From CAWAVN01 sp963844315 (GTDB lineage Bacteria; Planctomycetota; Planctomycetia; Planctomycetales; Planctomycetaceae): a stretch of DNA of 64,000 nt. Under the pieces are notes generated by a model. That model made no database searches. It was not told the DNA's origin and worked only from the letters and a program-made list of their open reading frames with translations. The position numbers and the translations under genes were made by a program. Location of the stretch: NCBI GenBank assembly GCA_963844315.1, contig CAWJOC010000023.1, positions 248,001-312,000 on the forward strand, written 5' to 3'. Positions within the stretch are counted from its first letter, which is position 1. The number at the start of each line of letters is the position of its first letter. Below are positions 49,511-59,506 of the stretch, piece by piece.

Positions 49511-51034
49511 ATGTCCACCAGCACTCACCGCCTTTTGCCCGATAACATTCGCGCGATCCAGGATGATCTGGCCGTGAAGGCCCGCGAATACGGCCTCGAT
49601 TTCTTTGAGACCATCTTCGAAATGGTGGACTACGAAGAAATGAGCATGCTCGCGGCGTATGGCGGGTTTCCGCAGCGCTATCCGCATTGGCGGTTCGGCG
49701 CGCAGTTCGATGAACTGATGAAAGGCTACTCCTATGGCCTGCAAAAAATCTATGAGATGGTGATCAACACCAACCCCTGTTATGCCTATCTCCTGACCGC
49801 CAATGAAATCACCGACCAGAAGCTCGTCATCGCCCACGTTTACGGGCACTGCGACTTCTTCAAGAACAATGCCTGGTTCTCGAAGACCAATCGGCGGATG
49901 CTCGACCAGATGGCCAACCACGCCGCCCGCGTGAACCGCTACATCGACCGCCACGGCTATGAACCCGTGGAGGAATTCGTCGATGCCTGCCTGTCGATTG
50001 AGGACCTGATCGACCCGCATTCGCAGTTCATCAAACGCAAAGATGCCAAGCCCACTCGAAAGGAAAAGAAAGATCGCGAGGAGAAAGGCGAAGAATCTCC
50101 CTCCGGTCGGTTCGCTTCCGAAAAATCCTACATGAATGATTTTATCAACCCGCCGGAAGTCCTGGCGGCGGAAGCGAAGGAGCGGGTCCGGCAAGCAGAC
50201 GAAAAGCAGAAGAGCCGGTCGTTCCCCGACCAGCCCGAACGGGATGTGCTGCTATTCCTCCTGGAGAACGCTCCGCTGCGGGATTGGCAGCATGATGTGC
50301 TGTCCATCATTCGCGATGAAGCCTATTACTTCGCCCCGCAGGGCCAGACGAAAATCATGAATGAAGGCTGGGCCAGTTATTGGCACACCACCATCATGAC
50401 CCAACATGCCCTGACCGATGCGGAGCTTGTGTGTTATGCCGACCATCACAGCGGAACCGTCGCCACCAGCCCGAACCGGTTGAACCCTTATAAGCTCGGC
50501 CTGGAATTGTTCAGAGACATTGAAGAGCGCTGGAACAAGGGCCAGTTCGGTTCGGATTATGAGACTTGCGACGATGTGCGCGAGAAAGAGAATTGGGATA
50601 AGAAACTGGATTTAGGTCGCGAGAAGATTTACGAAGTCCGCAGGGTGCATAATGACCTAACCTTTATAGACACTTTCTTGACGCCGGAGTTTTGTGCCAA
50701 GCACAAGATGTTTTCTTTCGCCTATAATGATGCGACCAATTATTACGAAATTGCCTCGCGCGAGTTCGATAAGATCAAGCAGCAGTTATTGCATTCCCTA
50801 ACCAACTATGGCCGGCCATTCATTTATGTGGTGGACGGCAACTATAAGAACCGGGGTGAATTGTTTCTGGAACACCAATATCAAGGAATTGAACTCAAGA
50901 TGGACTATGCCCGCGACACATTGCAGAACTTGGAAAAGCTGTGGTCCAGGCCCGTCCATATTGCCACGGTGATTGATGATGTGCCGAGCATCCTCTCGTA
51001 TGATGGGCGTTCGCATGAAGTCACTCCCCGCTAA
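49511..51034 (+). CDS. spoVR: SpoVR family protein
   Basis: 507-residue SpoVR/YcgB protein, full length. Conserved pieces: MVDYEEMSMLAAYGGFPQRYPHWRFG, IYEMVINTNPCYAYLLTANEITDQKLVIAHVYGHCDFFKNN, FAPQGQTKIMNEGWASYWH, LNPYKLGLELFRDIEERWNKG and LTFIDTFLTPEFC. His and Glu residues in the HCDFF and NEGWASYWH pieces look like a metal site. Needed for the spore cortex in Bacillus, but also found in non-sporulating bacteria with PrkA and YeaH, as here. The order prkA-Uma2-yeaH-spoVR is one operon; 53 bases separate it from yeaH. Confidence 0.96.
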   Translation: MSTSTHRLLPDNIRAIQDDLAVKAREYGLDFFETIFEMVDYEEMSMLAAYGGFPQRYPHWRFGAQFDELMKGYSYGLQKIYEMVINTNPCYAYLLTANEITDQKLVIAHVYGHCDFFKNNAWFSKTNRRMLDQMANHAARVNRYIDRHGYEPVEEFVDACLSIEDLIDPHSQFIKRKDAKPTRKEKKDREEKGEESPSGRFASEKSYMNDFINPPEVLAAEAKERVRQADEKQKSRSFPDQPERDVLLFLLENAPLRDWQHDVLSIIRDEAYYFAPQGQTKIMNEGWASYWHTTIMTQHALTDAELVCYADHHSGTVATSPNRLNPYKLGLELFRDIEERWNKGQFGSDYETCDDVREKENWDKKLDLGREKIYEVRRVHNDLTFIDTFLTPEFCAKHKMFSFAYNDATNYYEIASREFDKIKQQLLHSLTNYGRPFIYVVDGNYKNRGELFLEHQYQGIELKMDYARDTLQNLEKLWSRPVHIATVIDDVPSILSYDGRSHEVTPR

Positions 51035-51127
51035 ATACCGAATTATTTCAGGAGACCATTTCGATGGATCTCTGTTTATTCGACTTTCATCCTAAGACAA
51101 AAAGCCCCCGCCTCGAGGTATAGACCC

Positions 51128-51649
51128 ATGCCCGCCCAACTGATCCACGATTTGACCACCGAGCTAAATAGATTGTGCGGACTCTCCGTTTCCACGCCCC
51201 AAACCAGCACGCTTTCGACGGCAGATCCTCGAAACCCTTCCGACCGGATGGAAGTGCAACTGGATTTCGTTGAAGTGGACCGGTTGAGCTGCGCGCTTCA
51301 GGAAATTCGCTTGAACATTCCCTCCATGGCGCAGGCCACGCCCGATCTTTTGCGGGAGTGGGCGGACGCTCTTTGCCGGCGGATCACGTATCTGTTGGAA
51401 AACATGGGGCCGATGGAGTTCGAACCCGATGCGGGAAAGATTCTGATCCGCTCCACCATTCCCACCCAGAATAGTGCCGCGCGCTTGTTTTACGAAGTGC
51501 TCCTGCACGCGAACACCGGCGGAAGTTTTTCCTTGAAACGATACGAATCGGTCAAAGGCCAACCCGGTCGCGTCGCCGTCGATATGAAATTGACCCACGA
51601 AGTCTTGTCCCGCCTCGTTCGCGATCTGGTGGAAACCATTCCGGTCTGA
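51128..51649 (+). CDS. Hypothetical cytoplasmic protein downstream of spoVR
   Basis: 173 residues, no signal or membrane segment. Features: MEVQLDFVEVDRLSCALQEIRLNIPSM, LREWADALCRRITYLLENMGPMEFEPDAGKILIRS and YEVLLHANTGGSFSLKRYESV. The pattern of alternating charged helices and strands, without low complexity, suggests a real soluble protein. It follows spoVR by 93 bases in the same direction and may be in its operon. No family recognised. Confidence 0.72.
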   Translation: MPAQLIHDLTTELNRLCGLSVSTPQTSTLSTADPRNPSDRMEVQLDFVEVDRLSCALQEIRLNIPSMAQATPDLLREWADALCRRITYLLENMGPMEFEPDAGKILIRSTIPTQNSAARLFYEVLLHANTGGSFSLKRYESVKGQPGRVAVDMKLTHEVLSRLVRDLVETIPV

Positions 51650-52201
51650 TTGCCGATGCTTCAAAGCCGGTTATCCAATCGCCGTGCAAGTTTTGAATTT
51701 GCGCCTCTCTGAAATCACAAAGCGCCGACAGCAAAATGTCAAATGCTTTGCTGTCGCCGCGAGTTGTCTCGGCGAGCCGGCAAGCTGGACGGTGTCCTCT
51801 CTGAGCGGGATGCCGTTAGCTCCCCCGCTGCAAGACGGAAAGCGCCATCACGCTTTGGGGTCGCGTATCAAAACGAACTCTTGGGAAATGTTGCTTTGGC
51901 GAATCCTTGAAATCGTCCAAACGGAAACAACCCCCGCGGGTGCTCCAATCTCTCCTCTGAATTGCGCACTTCTCCCAAACTGCGAGAACCAATTGAACGC
52001 GTGCACAATGGGCAACGAGACTCCGATTGACACAATCTCAGATTTCTCGTAAGACCCTGACCCCTCTCACTTTCAATCTATTCATTTCCTTTAATTCCCA
52101 CTGCGTCCATGCCAATTCGGCCAGCGCTGCGATGGACTGAGCCAATAGGCTCGGTGCCCACGCTCCGGCAGAAGATTGCCGCGGAGGGATGATCGTCTCG
52201 C
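51650..52201. other. Intergenic stretch without supported genes
   Basis: Open frames exist on both strands (for example 51684-52052 plus and 51848-52033 minus) but neither has a ribosome site, family resemblance or codon use like the neighbours. Probably the promoter region of the TPR-flagellar run that starts at 52202. Confidence 0.5.
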
Positions 52202-54709
52202 ATGTCCACGGCCCCAGAAAAACCCCTCCCCAAAGACCCGATCCAGCCGGACCTTCCCCAAGGTAAATGGTCCAAGTGGTGGATCGGCCTTGTGGGAACG
52301 GTCCTCTTGACGGCTTTGGGCCTGGTCCTTTGGCAAACTTCAAAGCCCGAAGACGTCCCTCCGGAGGAGCGCCAACAACAAGCCATGGAACTGCTCGACG
52401 CCAAACACGATTCCCCCAAGAATCGCCGGTTGGCTCGAAAAATCGCCTTGGAGCTAAAAGAGTTGAAGTATCACGACCCGGACTTTCCCGGCGCCGCGGA
52501 ATACATCCTGGGCCTGGTGTCATTTCGTGATGGCCGTGAGGCGGAAGAGTCCAAACGCGAAGAGCGCTTCGCGGCGGCGGCGGAATATCTCAAAGATGCC
52601 GAACGGTTGACCTTAAACAGCCAATATCGCGCGGAATGGGCTTATGCCCTGGGCGGCAGCCTGCATGCTTTGGGTTCGCCCATCGAAGCGCGGCCCTACA
52701 TCGAAGAGGCGTTGGAGTCCTCTCCAGAAAGAACCCAGGAGCTGACCGGGAAACTGATTGAAATCTATCTGGAATTGAAAATCCCCTCGCTCTTGCCCAA
52801 GGCTCTTTTGCTCGCCGAAAATCTGCTCAAAACGCTTGACGAGCAAAAAGCCGGACAGCAGGACATTCATTTGGCAATGCTCCTCAAAGCGCAGGTCCTC
52901 GTCGCATTGGATCGGACCGCCGACGCCCATGCCGCCTTGCCCGATGTCGATGCCAACCAAGAGGCAAATCTCGACGTGCAAATCATCCAAGCGCAAACGC
53001 GAATGGCTCTGAATACACCGGGCGATCATCTGAATGCCCGGGAAACCTTAAGCGGCCTACTTTCCTTCCGCGGACTGAGCAAAGCCCAAGCCCGGCAGAC
53101 GCACTATTTGCTAGGGGTCTGCGAAGAATCGCTGGGCGATTTGGACCGGGCCATCAGCCAATACGAACGCACGACGGCTCGCTATCCGAAATCCCAAGAA
53201 GGTGTCGCGGCGTCGCTCAAGCAGGCTCGGTTGCTGCAGCAAGCCGGGCGGGACGAAGAAGCTTTAATCGCTTATGAAAAAGCCCTCACATCCATTTCCG
53301 ATCCGCAAACCTATCACAACCGCTGGCTTAGCATAGATCAATTTCGCTCGCAAATCCTACTTGCCTGCAATGAATGGGCCCAGCGGCATGATTATCCCAA
53401 TGCGATCAACTTGTCGAAACTCATGCCTCCACTCTTCACCGGGATTCAAGCCGCCGAACTGGAAGCGCGGGCTTATGAAAAGTGGGCCGAAGCCTACGAA
53501 GCCCAAAACGCCTCGATGCTCATTAAGGATCCCAAAAACTATAAGCGGCAAGTCCGCGACCGCTGGAACGCGAGCGGCGATGCTTATGCCGTGCTCGCGG
53601 ACCTGTTGAATTCCTCGTCCAAGTATTCTGAAGTTCTATGGAAAAGCGTGGAGCACTATTTGAAGGGCTATCGTTTTCGAAAAGCCCAAGCCCAGCTTCA
53701 TAAATTTCTCGCCACCGGACCTGACGAGCGCTTGCCTTTGGCGTCGGTCCATCTGGCTTATACGCTGCTCAACGCGGATAAAACCCAGGAGGCCCTGGAA
53801 TTGCTCGACGACACGATTCGCTCGCACCCGAAAGACCCCGCCGCCTTCCGGGCGTCCTATCTGAAGGGCATCACTCAGCTCGAGCGCAACGACATGGACA
53901 ACGCTCAGTCCGCATGGCGGGAAATTCTGGACTCCGGGGCGCTTAGCCCTGTCGCGAAAGAATGGCAGGATTCGCTGTTTGCCTTGGGGAGCACGCTTTA
54001 TCACATGACCTCGGCCCAGATTGCGGACAATAGCAACTTGGAGCAGAAGTTGACGAAAACGGCGGACCAACTCGAACCGCTGAAAACGAAAACCGAATCC
54101 AACCTCGAGGACTGGGATGAATCCATAGCCAAGCTCAGCGAATACGTCAGGCGCTACCCTGGCGAGTACCGGCATTTTGAATCGCAATACTTGCTTTCCC
54201 GCGCCTATCAAAAAAGCGCCAATGAATATCAGGCCAAACTAGAAAACGCGCAGATCGCCAACGAGAAGCAGGAACTGGCCAAGGAGTATCATCAACGCCT
54301 CAGAATCGCCATGCAAATCCTGACCGACCTCCGCGCGCAATTGATGCGCGAAGAGGAAGTTTCCGGTCTGGATCCGTTTCAGGCGCGGCTATTGCAAAAC
54401 ACGTTTTTCGACCTGGGAGACATCGCCTTTGCCATGCACGAGTACGATGAGGCCCTGTTGGTTTATAGCAGCGCGATCAACCGCTATCCGAACCACGTCC
54501 GGATCCTGTTCTCCTACTTGCAAATGGCTCAGTGCTATCAGCAACTGAATAAACCTGACGAAGCCCGAAGCACCTTAAAGCAAGCACAGATTCTCTCAGA
54601 GCGCATGGAGGATGCCACGTTTCTATCGGCCTCTACAAGCCACAAAACCCGTGAGGAATGGACCGCGTGGTTTGATTGGACGCTGCAAATGCTGGGTTCT
54701 CCCCAGTAA
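52202..54709 (+). CDS. Large TPR protein with N-terminal membrane anchor
   Basis: 835 residues. One membrane segment near the N-terminus (WWIGLVGTVLLTALGLVLW, about residues 27-45), the rest helical repeats of TPR type, such as AAEYLKDAERLTLNSQYRAEWAYALG, ARPYIEEALESSPERTQ, YLLGVCEESLGDLDRAISQYE, AYEKALTSISDPQTYHN, and at the end EALLVYSSAINRYPNHVRILFSYLQMAQCYQ. The N-terminus predicts a protein held in the inner membrane with the repeats outside. It leads the flagellar run, 16 bases before the flgN-like gene, and may help flagellar assembly, but no flagellar domain is visible. Intact. Confidence 0.82.
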   Translation: MSTAPEKPLPKDPIQPDLPQGKWSKWWIGLVGTVLLTALGLVLWQTSKPEDVPPEERQQQAMELLDAKHDSPKNRRLARKIALELKELKYHDPDFPGAAEYILGLVSFRDGREAEESKREERFAAAAEYLKDAERLTLNSQYRAEWAYALGGSLHALGSPIEARPYIEEALESSPERTQELTGKLIEIYLELKIPSLLPKALLLAENLLKTLDEQKAGQQDIHLAMLLKAQVLVALDRTADAHAALPDVDANQEANLDVQIIQAQTRMALNTPGDHLNARETLSGLLSFRGLSKAQARQTHYLLGVCEESLGDLDRAISQYERTTARYPKSQEGVAASLKQARLLQQAGRDEEALIAYEKALTSISDPQTYHNRWLSIDQFRSQILLACNEWAQRHDYPNAINLSKLMPPLFTGIQAAELEARAYEKWAEAYEAQNASMLIKDPKNYKRQVRDRWNASGDAYAVLADLLNSSSKYSEVLWKSVEHYLKGYRFRKAQAQLHKFLATGPDERLPLASVHLAYTLLNADKTQEALELLDDTIRSHPKDPAAFRASYLKGITQLERNDMDNAQSAWREILDSGALSPVAKEWQDSLFALGSTLYHMTSAQIADNSNLEQKLTKTADQLEPLKTKTESNLEDWDESIAKLSEYVRRYPGEYRHFESQYLLSRAYQKSANEYQAKLENAQIANEKQELAKEYHQRLRIAMQILTDLRAQLMREEEVSGLDPFQARLLQNTFFDLGDIAFAMHEYDEALLVYSSAINRYPNHVRILFSYLQMAQCYQQLNKPDEARSTLKQAQILSERMEDATFLSASTSHKTREEWTAWFDWTLQMLGSPQ

Positions 54710-54725
54710 TCCGAAAGCCCATTCG

Positions 54726-55190
54726 ATGACTATCAATCCCATGCCGACCCCGACTGCAAACGATCTCAACAAAATACTGGAAGAAGTCCTAAGGCTCAAA
54801 GCGGCTGTTGGAAAAATTGCAAAACTGATGGATGCGCAATTGGAGGCCGTCGAGGCAAAGGACCTGCACACATTGCAGGCGATCATCGGACAAAAGCAGG
54901 CCTTTATAAGCCAACTCCGAGAATTCAGCACTCTCAAAGCAACCTATGAAATCTATAGAACGACTTCCCGGCTTCAGGTTCCTGAGAACTTAACCTTGGC
55001 CTATGCCGAATTAGAGGACAATATCAAATCCCTGGTCAACGACGATCAGAAGGCGATTCAACTTTTGAAAGAACATCATGCAGAGATCGCGGGGCGTTTG
55101 CAACTTTTAATGCGCGGCCGCCAAGCCAGCGGATCTTACAGCCAGCCCGTTCAACATCCACCGAAGCCGCGAATTGATATTTCCGGCTGA
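54726..55190 (+). CDS. FlgN-like flagellar chaperone
   Basis: 154 residues. All-helical with the FlgN layout: LNKILEEVLRLKAAVGKIAKLMDAQLEAVEAKDLHTLQAIIGQKQAFISQLREFS, later NIKSLVNDDQKAIQLLKEHHAEIAGRLQLLMRG, and a Pro/Ser-rich tail. FlgN is a cytosolic chaperone for hook-associated proteins FlgK and FlgL. The position between the TPR gene and flgB supports this; sequence similarity alone is weak because FlgN evolves fast. Start ATG 54726. Confidence 0.7.
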   Translation: MTINPMPTPTANDLNKILEEVLRLKAAVGKIAKLMDAQLEAVEAKDLHTLQAIIGQKQAFISQLREFSTLKATYEIYRTTSRLQVPENLTLAYAELEDNIKSLVNDDQKAIQLLKEHHAEIAGRLQLLMRGRQASGSYSQPVQHPPKPRIDISG

Positions 55191-55243
55191 GGAGTACTTC
55201 CGGACTCGCGTTTTCACGATCTTCAATCGGTCGAGCCATTTTA

Positions 55244-55693
55244 ATGAACTCCATCCCATCGAGCACCAGCCCTCTATTTCCCGGCGATTCCTTGACTCGT
55301 CTCTTGGAACGGGCGGCGATCTTCGGAGAGAGGCGACACGAAGTACTCGCCGGGAACGTGGCCAACATCGATACGCCCGCCTATAAGACAAGGGATCTGG
55401 ATACCGAGGGCTTTCAAACTGCGCTGAACGCCGCCATCCAAGCCAAACGCTCGCCGCCATTGCCGGTGGATCTTTCTGCCCATCCCTATTTGAATGAACT
55501 TCCGACCGGAATCGGGATTTCTGATCCGATTCTCGCCAAGCCGCGAAACATCACGTTTCAAGATGGCAATAACCGCAGCATTGAGCAAGAAATGGCGGAG
55601 CTTTCAAAGAACCTGATGCGGCAAACGTTCCTCCTGCAAGTCATGTCGGTCCAATATAGTCAACTTGAAACCGTCATTGCCGAACGTCTCTAG
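55244..55693 (+). CDS. flgB: Flagellar basal-body rod protein FlgB
   Basis: 149-residue proximal rod subunit. N-terminal helix with LTRLLERAAIFGERRHEVLAGNVANIDTPAYKTRDLD, the rod-protein signature N-x-A-N-x-D-T-P-x-Y-K, and C-terminal helix EQEMAELSKNLMRQTFLLQVMSVQYSQLETVI. Located in the periplasm as part of the rod after export by the flagellar type III apparatus. First of the rod genes; flgC follows after a repeat of the paired type. Confidence 0.95.
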   Translation: MNSIPSSTSPLFPGDSLTRLLERAAIFGERRHEVLAGNVANIDTPAYKTRDLDTEGFQTALNAAIQAKRSPPLPVDLSAHPYLNELPTGIGISDPILAKPRNITFQDGNNRSIEQEMAELSKNLMRQTFLLQVMSVQYSQLETVIAERL

Positions 55694-55716
55694 TGTATCG
55701 TCAATCTTTGATTTGC

Positions 55717-55790
55717 GTGTGCCACTGGCACTACCAGTGCGAAAGTAGGTGCAATACTCTTCTCGAGCACTGGCAAAGCCAGTGGCACAC
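55717..55790. repeat. Paired inverted repeat, family B, between flgB and flgC
   Basis: Arms 55717-55740 and 55767-55790 match as inverted repeats at 21 of 24 positions; core GTGTGCCACTGGC and CCAGTGC. The right arm is an imperfect palindrome. Flanking CGTCAATCTTTG and AGATTGACGG extend the symmetry outward. It lies inside an operon, in the 167-base flgB-flgC gap. Confidence 0.9.
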
Positions 55791-55860
55791 AACCCGTCAA
55801 CCGGAGATTGACGGAACGCTAGTTTCAAACATCAATCAGATAGGAAGCCAAGGAAATACT

Positions 55861-56271
55861 ATGTTTCATACTTTGGATATTAGTGCGAGCGCCCTTTTTG
55901 CCCAGCGCCAAAGGCTGAATGTCATTGCCGGTAATATTGCGAACATTAACACGACCAGGGATGCCAATGGATTGGCCCAGCCTTTTCAAAGGCGGTTCGT
56001 GACATTCTCGGCGGATCGGCCCATTGAAGATGCCCCAGGCGGGGTGGGCGTGCAATTTCAAGTGGAGAAAGATGCGTTCAGTCCGCCGCGCAAAGTCTAT
56101 CAGCCGGGTCATCCCGATGCGGATGGCGAGGGACACGTCAATTATCCCAACATGGATTTGACCCAGGAGTTCGTCAACGCCCTGGAAGCCAGCCGGGCTT
56201 ACGAGGCCAACATCGCCACAATGGAAATGACGAAGGAAATGGTCAATAGCACGCTTCGCATCATCGCCTAG
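55861..56271 (+). CDS. flgC: Flagellar basal-body rod protein FlgC
   Basis: 136-residue proximal rod subunit. N-terminus MFHTLDISASALFAQRQRLNVIAGNIANINTTRDANG, the FlgC signature with N-I-A-N-I-N-T-T; centre with FQRRFVTFSA and a G-V-G-V block; C-terminal YPNMDLTQEFVNALEASRAYEANIATMEMTKEMVNSTLRII, the typical rod-protein end. Start ATG 55861 fixed by the conserved N-terminus; a longer open frame upstream includes the repeat and is not real. Confidence 0.95.
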   Translation: MFHTLDISASALFAQRQRLNVIAGNIANINTTRDANGLAQPFQRRFVTFSADRPIEDAPGGVGVQFQVEKDAFSPPRKVYQPGHPDADGEGHVNYPNMDLTQEFVNALEASRAYEANIATMEMTKEMVNSTLRIIA

Positions 56272-56317
56272 TTCTGAATTCTCATAGTCGTTTCTACTCG
56301 ATCAAGGATTAGCTTGC

Positions 56318-56635
56318 ATGATGGCCAATTCCCTTTCCCTGCAACTGCCACAAATGATTTCCGCCCCCTCCGCTGCGCCGGGGAGTTCGTCTTCCTCGCA
56401 AGCGCCGGAGTCGAAAGGGCTGTTTGGCCAGATGTTTAGGGATGCGATGGGCCAGGTCGTGAATCAGCAAGCCCAGGCCGAGCATCTTGTGGAAGACCAT
56501 TTGCTAGGGCATCCCGTGACGGATGTCGAAGTGCTTACGGCAATCAAGCAGGCCGAGCTGACCTTAAAGACCGCGCTTCAAGTCCGAAACAAAGTCGTGG
56601 AAGCCTATAATGAGCTTAAGCAAGTTCAAGTCTAA
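56318..56635 (+). CDS. fliE: Flagellar hook-basal body protein FliE
   Basis: 105-residue adaptor joining the MS-ring to the rod. Ser/Pro-rich N-terminus, then GLFGQMFRDAMGQVVNQQAQAEHLVEDHLLGHPVTDVEVLTAIKQAELTLKTALQVRNKVVEAYNELKQVQV, the FliE pattern with D-V-x-x-A and Q-x-R-N-K-V-x-E-A-Y-x-E. Follows flgC by 46 bases in the standard flgB-flgC-fliE order. Confidence 0.95.
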   Translation: MMANSLSLQLPQMISAPSAAPGSSSSSQAPESKGLFGQMFRDAMGQVVNQQAQAEHLVEDHLLGHPVTDVEVLTAIKQAELTLKTALQVRNKVVEAYNELKQVQV

Positions 56636-56805
56636 TGATGAGGTCTCACGGTGAAATACCGGCGTCGAACGTAATGCGTCCCCCTCGCTCTCTCACTCAA
56701 AGGGCAGAGGGAGTTTCTACGGCAGTCACTCAAGATATTTCGACTATCTCGCATCACTAGCGACTATGTCCTAATACTAGCGGATGGTTAAGGCGCAATC
56801 CGAAT

Positions 56806-58428
56806 ATGGCCTCCTCGCAAAAGTCGGTCGATCAATTGTCGAAACTGGTTTCCTCCGTGCCGGTGAGTCTGAGGGTATCGATCGCGCTCGTGGCCCTGAT
56901 AATTGTCGGCGGGTTTTTGTGGCTGTCGATGCGAAATTCGACATCGGGCTATACGCCTTTGTCATTCGGCAAAGCATTTACGACCGAGGAGATCATTCAC
57001 GCCGAGCAAGCCTTTCAAGAGGCGGGGCTGAATGATTTTCGCCGGGAGGGGCAAATCTTTTTTGTTCCGAAAAGCGATGTGGCGCGCTATCACGGGGCGC
57101 TCTTGAACGGCGGGGCGCTTCCGGCGGGATTTGGCGATGCGCTGGAAAAGCAACTTGAGCGCGGCATGGGCGTGTTCGAGTCGAACCGCACCACGCAGCA
57201 GCGCAAAGACATCGCTTTGGCGAAATTTCTGCAGCAGACCATCCAGGCCATCCCGAACATTGATTTCGCCAGCGTCGCCTGGGCCAGATCCAAGGCGTCG
57301 CGCTGGCCGCATCAAGAAACCGCGGTGACGGCGACCGTCAACGTCCGGCCCAAGCGGGGCGTCGAATTGTCTCCCATTCAAATCCGTTCCTTCCGCACGG
57401 CGGTGGCTTCGATGGTCCCCGACCTCACCCCGGCCCACGTCACGATCTTCGATATGTCCACGGGCGTCTCGCACACGGCGGATGACATCGATGGAGCGAT
57501 CGACAACGGCCTCATGAATCGCATCCACGACTTCACGCGGGACTACGAATCGAAAATCTCAAAGGCGCTGTCTTATATTCCCGAGGTTCTCGTGACCGTG
57601 AACGTGGATGTCGAAGAACTGAAATCCCGCGTGGAGCGCATTCAAAAGATCGACATCAAGGGGACATTCAAAATCCAAGAATCCGCCCAGTCCCGAACGG
57701 AAGAGGTCGATCATCAATACCCCCGCGCCGAGCCGGGCGTTCGCAACAACCAGCCCCGCAGTTTGCAGACGGCGGCCGGGCCGACGGAAAGCCGTCAGAT
57801 CAATCAAGAGGACTCGAAAAGCACAAGCGCTCCGTCCTTCACTCTCACGGAGCAGGAGTTTTTCGCCGCAATGCCCAAAGCGGTTCAGGTCTCTGTGAAG
57901 ATTCCCCAGTCCTATTATGAAGCGGTCGCGAAAAAGTCGGGCCTGGAACCTGCTTTGTCAGGGGAATCGGACGACAGCTATCAGCGCGCGGTCCTCGAAA
58001 TCGAGCAGAAGGAAATCGAGAAAGTCAAAGCCACGACTGCGGTGCTGATTCCCAAGGGGTCAGAACCGGGTTCGATTGATGTCAGTTCCTATCATTCCGT
58101 CCGGGGCGATGAGGAACCAAACGACGCGGGCCTTTGGCAGCAAGTCGTCGATGCGGGGAGCCACTGGGGCGGCAAACTTGGCCTGTTGGCCATCGCCTGC
58201 TGGGGGCTGTGGATGGTCGGCAAGAATCTTCCGGCCTACCCGGCGGAGTTGGAACGCACTTTGGAAGACGAGCGAGCGTCGCTGGTGAAAGAGGAAATCA
58301 AGGAACCGCCTGAGCCGGCCATCCGCAAGGAAACCAGCACCCGCGATGCCCTGCAAAACGTCGTCCGCGACAACCCCGACATCACGGCCGGCATCTTGGA
58401 GGAATGGCTCGATCACGTGAAAGCGTGA
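56806..58428 (+). CDS. fliF: Flagellar MS-ring protein FliF
   Basis: 540 residues. TM1 SLRVSIALVALIIVGGFLWLSM (about 22-43); ring-building motif GYTPLSFGKAFTTEEIIHAEQAFQEAGLNDFRREGQIFFVPKSDV; RTTQQRKDIALAKFLQQTI; TATVNVRPKRGVELSPIQIRSFRTAVASMVPDLTPAHVTIFDMS; Ser/Gln-rich variable loop with PRAEPGVRNNQPRS (about 305-345); TM2 LGLLAIACWGLWMVGKNL; C-terminal FliG-binding tail RDALQNVVRDNPDITAGILEEWLDHV. Anchors the motor in the inner membrane. Intact, one of few large genes without an indel. Confidence 0.95.
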   Translation: MASSQKSVDQLSKLVSSVPVSLRVSIALVALIIVGGFLWLSMRNSTSGYTPLSFGKAFTTEEIIHAEQAFQEAGLNDFRREGQIFFVPKSDVARYHGALLNGGALPAGFGDALEKQLERGMGVFESNRTTQQRKDIALAKFLQQTIQAIPNIDFASVAWARSKASRWPHQETAVTATVNVRPKRGVELSPIQIRSFRTAVASMVPDLTPAHVTIFDMSTGVSHTADDIDGAIDNGLMNRIHDFTRDYESKISKALSYIPEVLVTVNVDVEELKSRVERIQKIDIKGTFKIQESAQSRTEEVDHQYPRAEPGVRNNQPRSLQTAAGPTESRQINQEDSKSTSAPSFTLTEQEFFAAMPKAVQVSVKIPQSYYEAVAKKSGLEPALSGESDDSYQRAVLEIEQKEIEKVKATTAVLIPKGSEPGSIDVSSYHSVRGDEEPNDAGLWQQVVDAGSHWGGKLGLLAIACWGLWMVGKNLPAYPAELERTLEDERASLVKEEIKEPPEPAIRKETSTRDALQNVVRDNPDITAGILEEWLDHVKA

Positions 58429-58472
58429 GGGAGAAAAAACGTGAATCCCCATTCATTGATCCTTTGAACTCT

Positions 58473-59481
58473 ATGGCAGCAACTTATGAGGGAAATTCGC
58501 AAAGCCGCCGTCTTGCTCTTGAGTTTGGAGAAGCCGCTCGCCGCCGCGGTTCTGGGTCAGATGCGCACGCATCTGGTGGAACAGGTCACGATGGAGATTG
58601 CCAGGCTTAAAGATGTGACCAAGGAAGAGCAAGAGTCCGTCGTCAAGGAGTTCTATGATCTCGTTAGTTCGCGCTCGCACATCGAGCGAGGCGGAATGGA
58701 ATTCGCCAGTGACCTCTTGAAGCAATCGCTCGGCTCTGAACGCGCGAGTCAGATTCTCGAAAGCGTCAAACAATCCATGAGCGCGGTTCCGTTCGGCTTT
58801 CTGCAGAAAGTCGGGGCAGACAACCTGTTGACGTTTATCGTCGAGGAGCATCCACAGACAATTGCCCTTGTCATGTCGCATTTGCCTCCCAGTGTTTCCG
58901 CCGAGGTGCTTGCGGGTCTGCCCATCAACAAACAAACCGAAGTCGTCCGCCGCATCGCCAACATGGAGCAGACCAGCCCGGAAGTGGTTCAAGATGTGGA
59001 AAAGGGCCTGGAGCGGCGGATGACTTCGACCTTCAGCCAGCAGCTGGAAAAGGCGGGGGGCGTTCCGATGGTGGCCCTAATCTTGAACGTCACCGACCGC
59101 ATGACCAACAAGGGCATCCTTGAGAATCTGGAAGAGGAAGACTTGGAGCTGGTGGAGGAAATCAAGCGGTTGATGTTTGTGTTTGATGATTTGCTCAAGT
59201 TGGACAATAAAGCGATTCAAGCGCTTCTCAAAGAAGTGGACAACAAACAATGGGCCGTGGCTCTTAAAGGGGCCTCCGAAGAGATTCGGGACAAGGTGCT
59301 AGGGAACCTCTCACAACGGGCCGCGGATATGCTTCGCGAGGAAATGGATTATCTTGGGCCGGTCAAAGTCAGCGACGTGGAGACCAACCAGCAGCAGATC
59401 GTCGATGCCATCCGCCGGTTGGAAGACGCCGGGGAAATCGAAATCGGCGCGACCGCCGAAGGGGACCAGTATATTGCCTAG
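58473..59481 (+). CDS. fliG: Flagellar motor switch protein FliG (start frameshifted)
   Basis: About 335-residue rotor and switch protein. N-domain IRKAAVLLLSLEKPLAAAVL; middle domain with FLQKVGADNLLTFIVEEHPQTIALVMSHLPPSVSAEVL (the E-H-P-Q-T motif); C-domain LEEEDLELVEEIKRLMFVFDDLLKLDNKAIQALLKEVDNKQWAVALKGAS, with charged torque helix residues, and ISERA-like QRAADMLREEMDYLGPVKVSDVE. ATG 58473 gives MAATYEG and is probably the true start; it joins IRKAAVLLLS if one A is removed from AAA at 58493-58495. As written, the frame starts only at ATG 58486. Follows fliF by 44 bases. Confidence 0.92.
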
Positions 59482-59506
59482 CACGCTCGCTAGTTTTGAA
59501 CGAAAG

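Noticed and set aside
51064..51123. 19-codon peptide after spoVR
   Set aside because: Too short to support; no conserved context and no clear ribosome site.
51684..52052. Candidate 122-codon gene before the TPR protein
   Set aside because: No ribosome site, no recognisable domain, and a Cys/Ser/Leu-rich composition unlike neighbouring genes.
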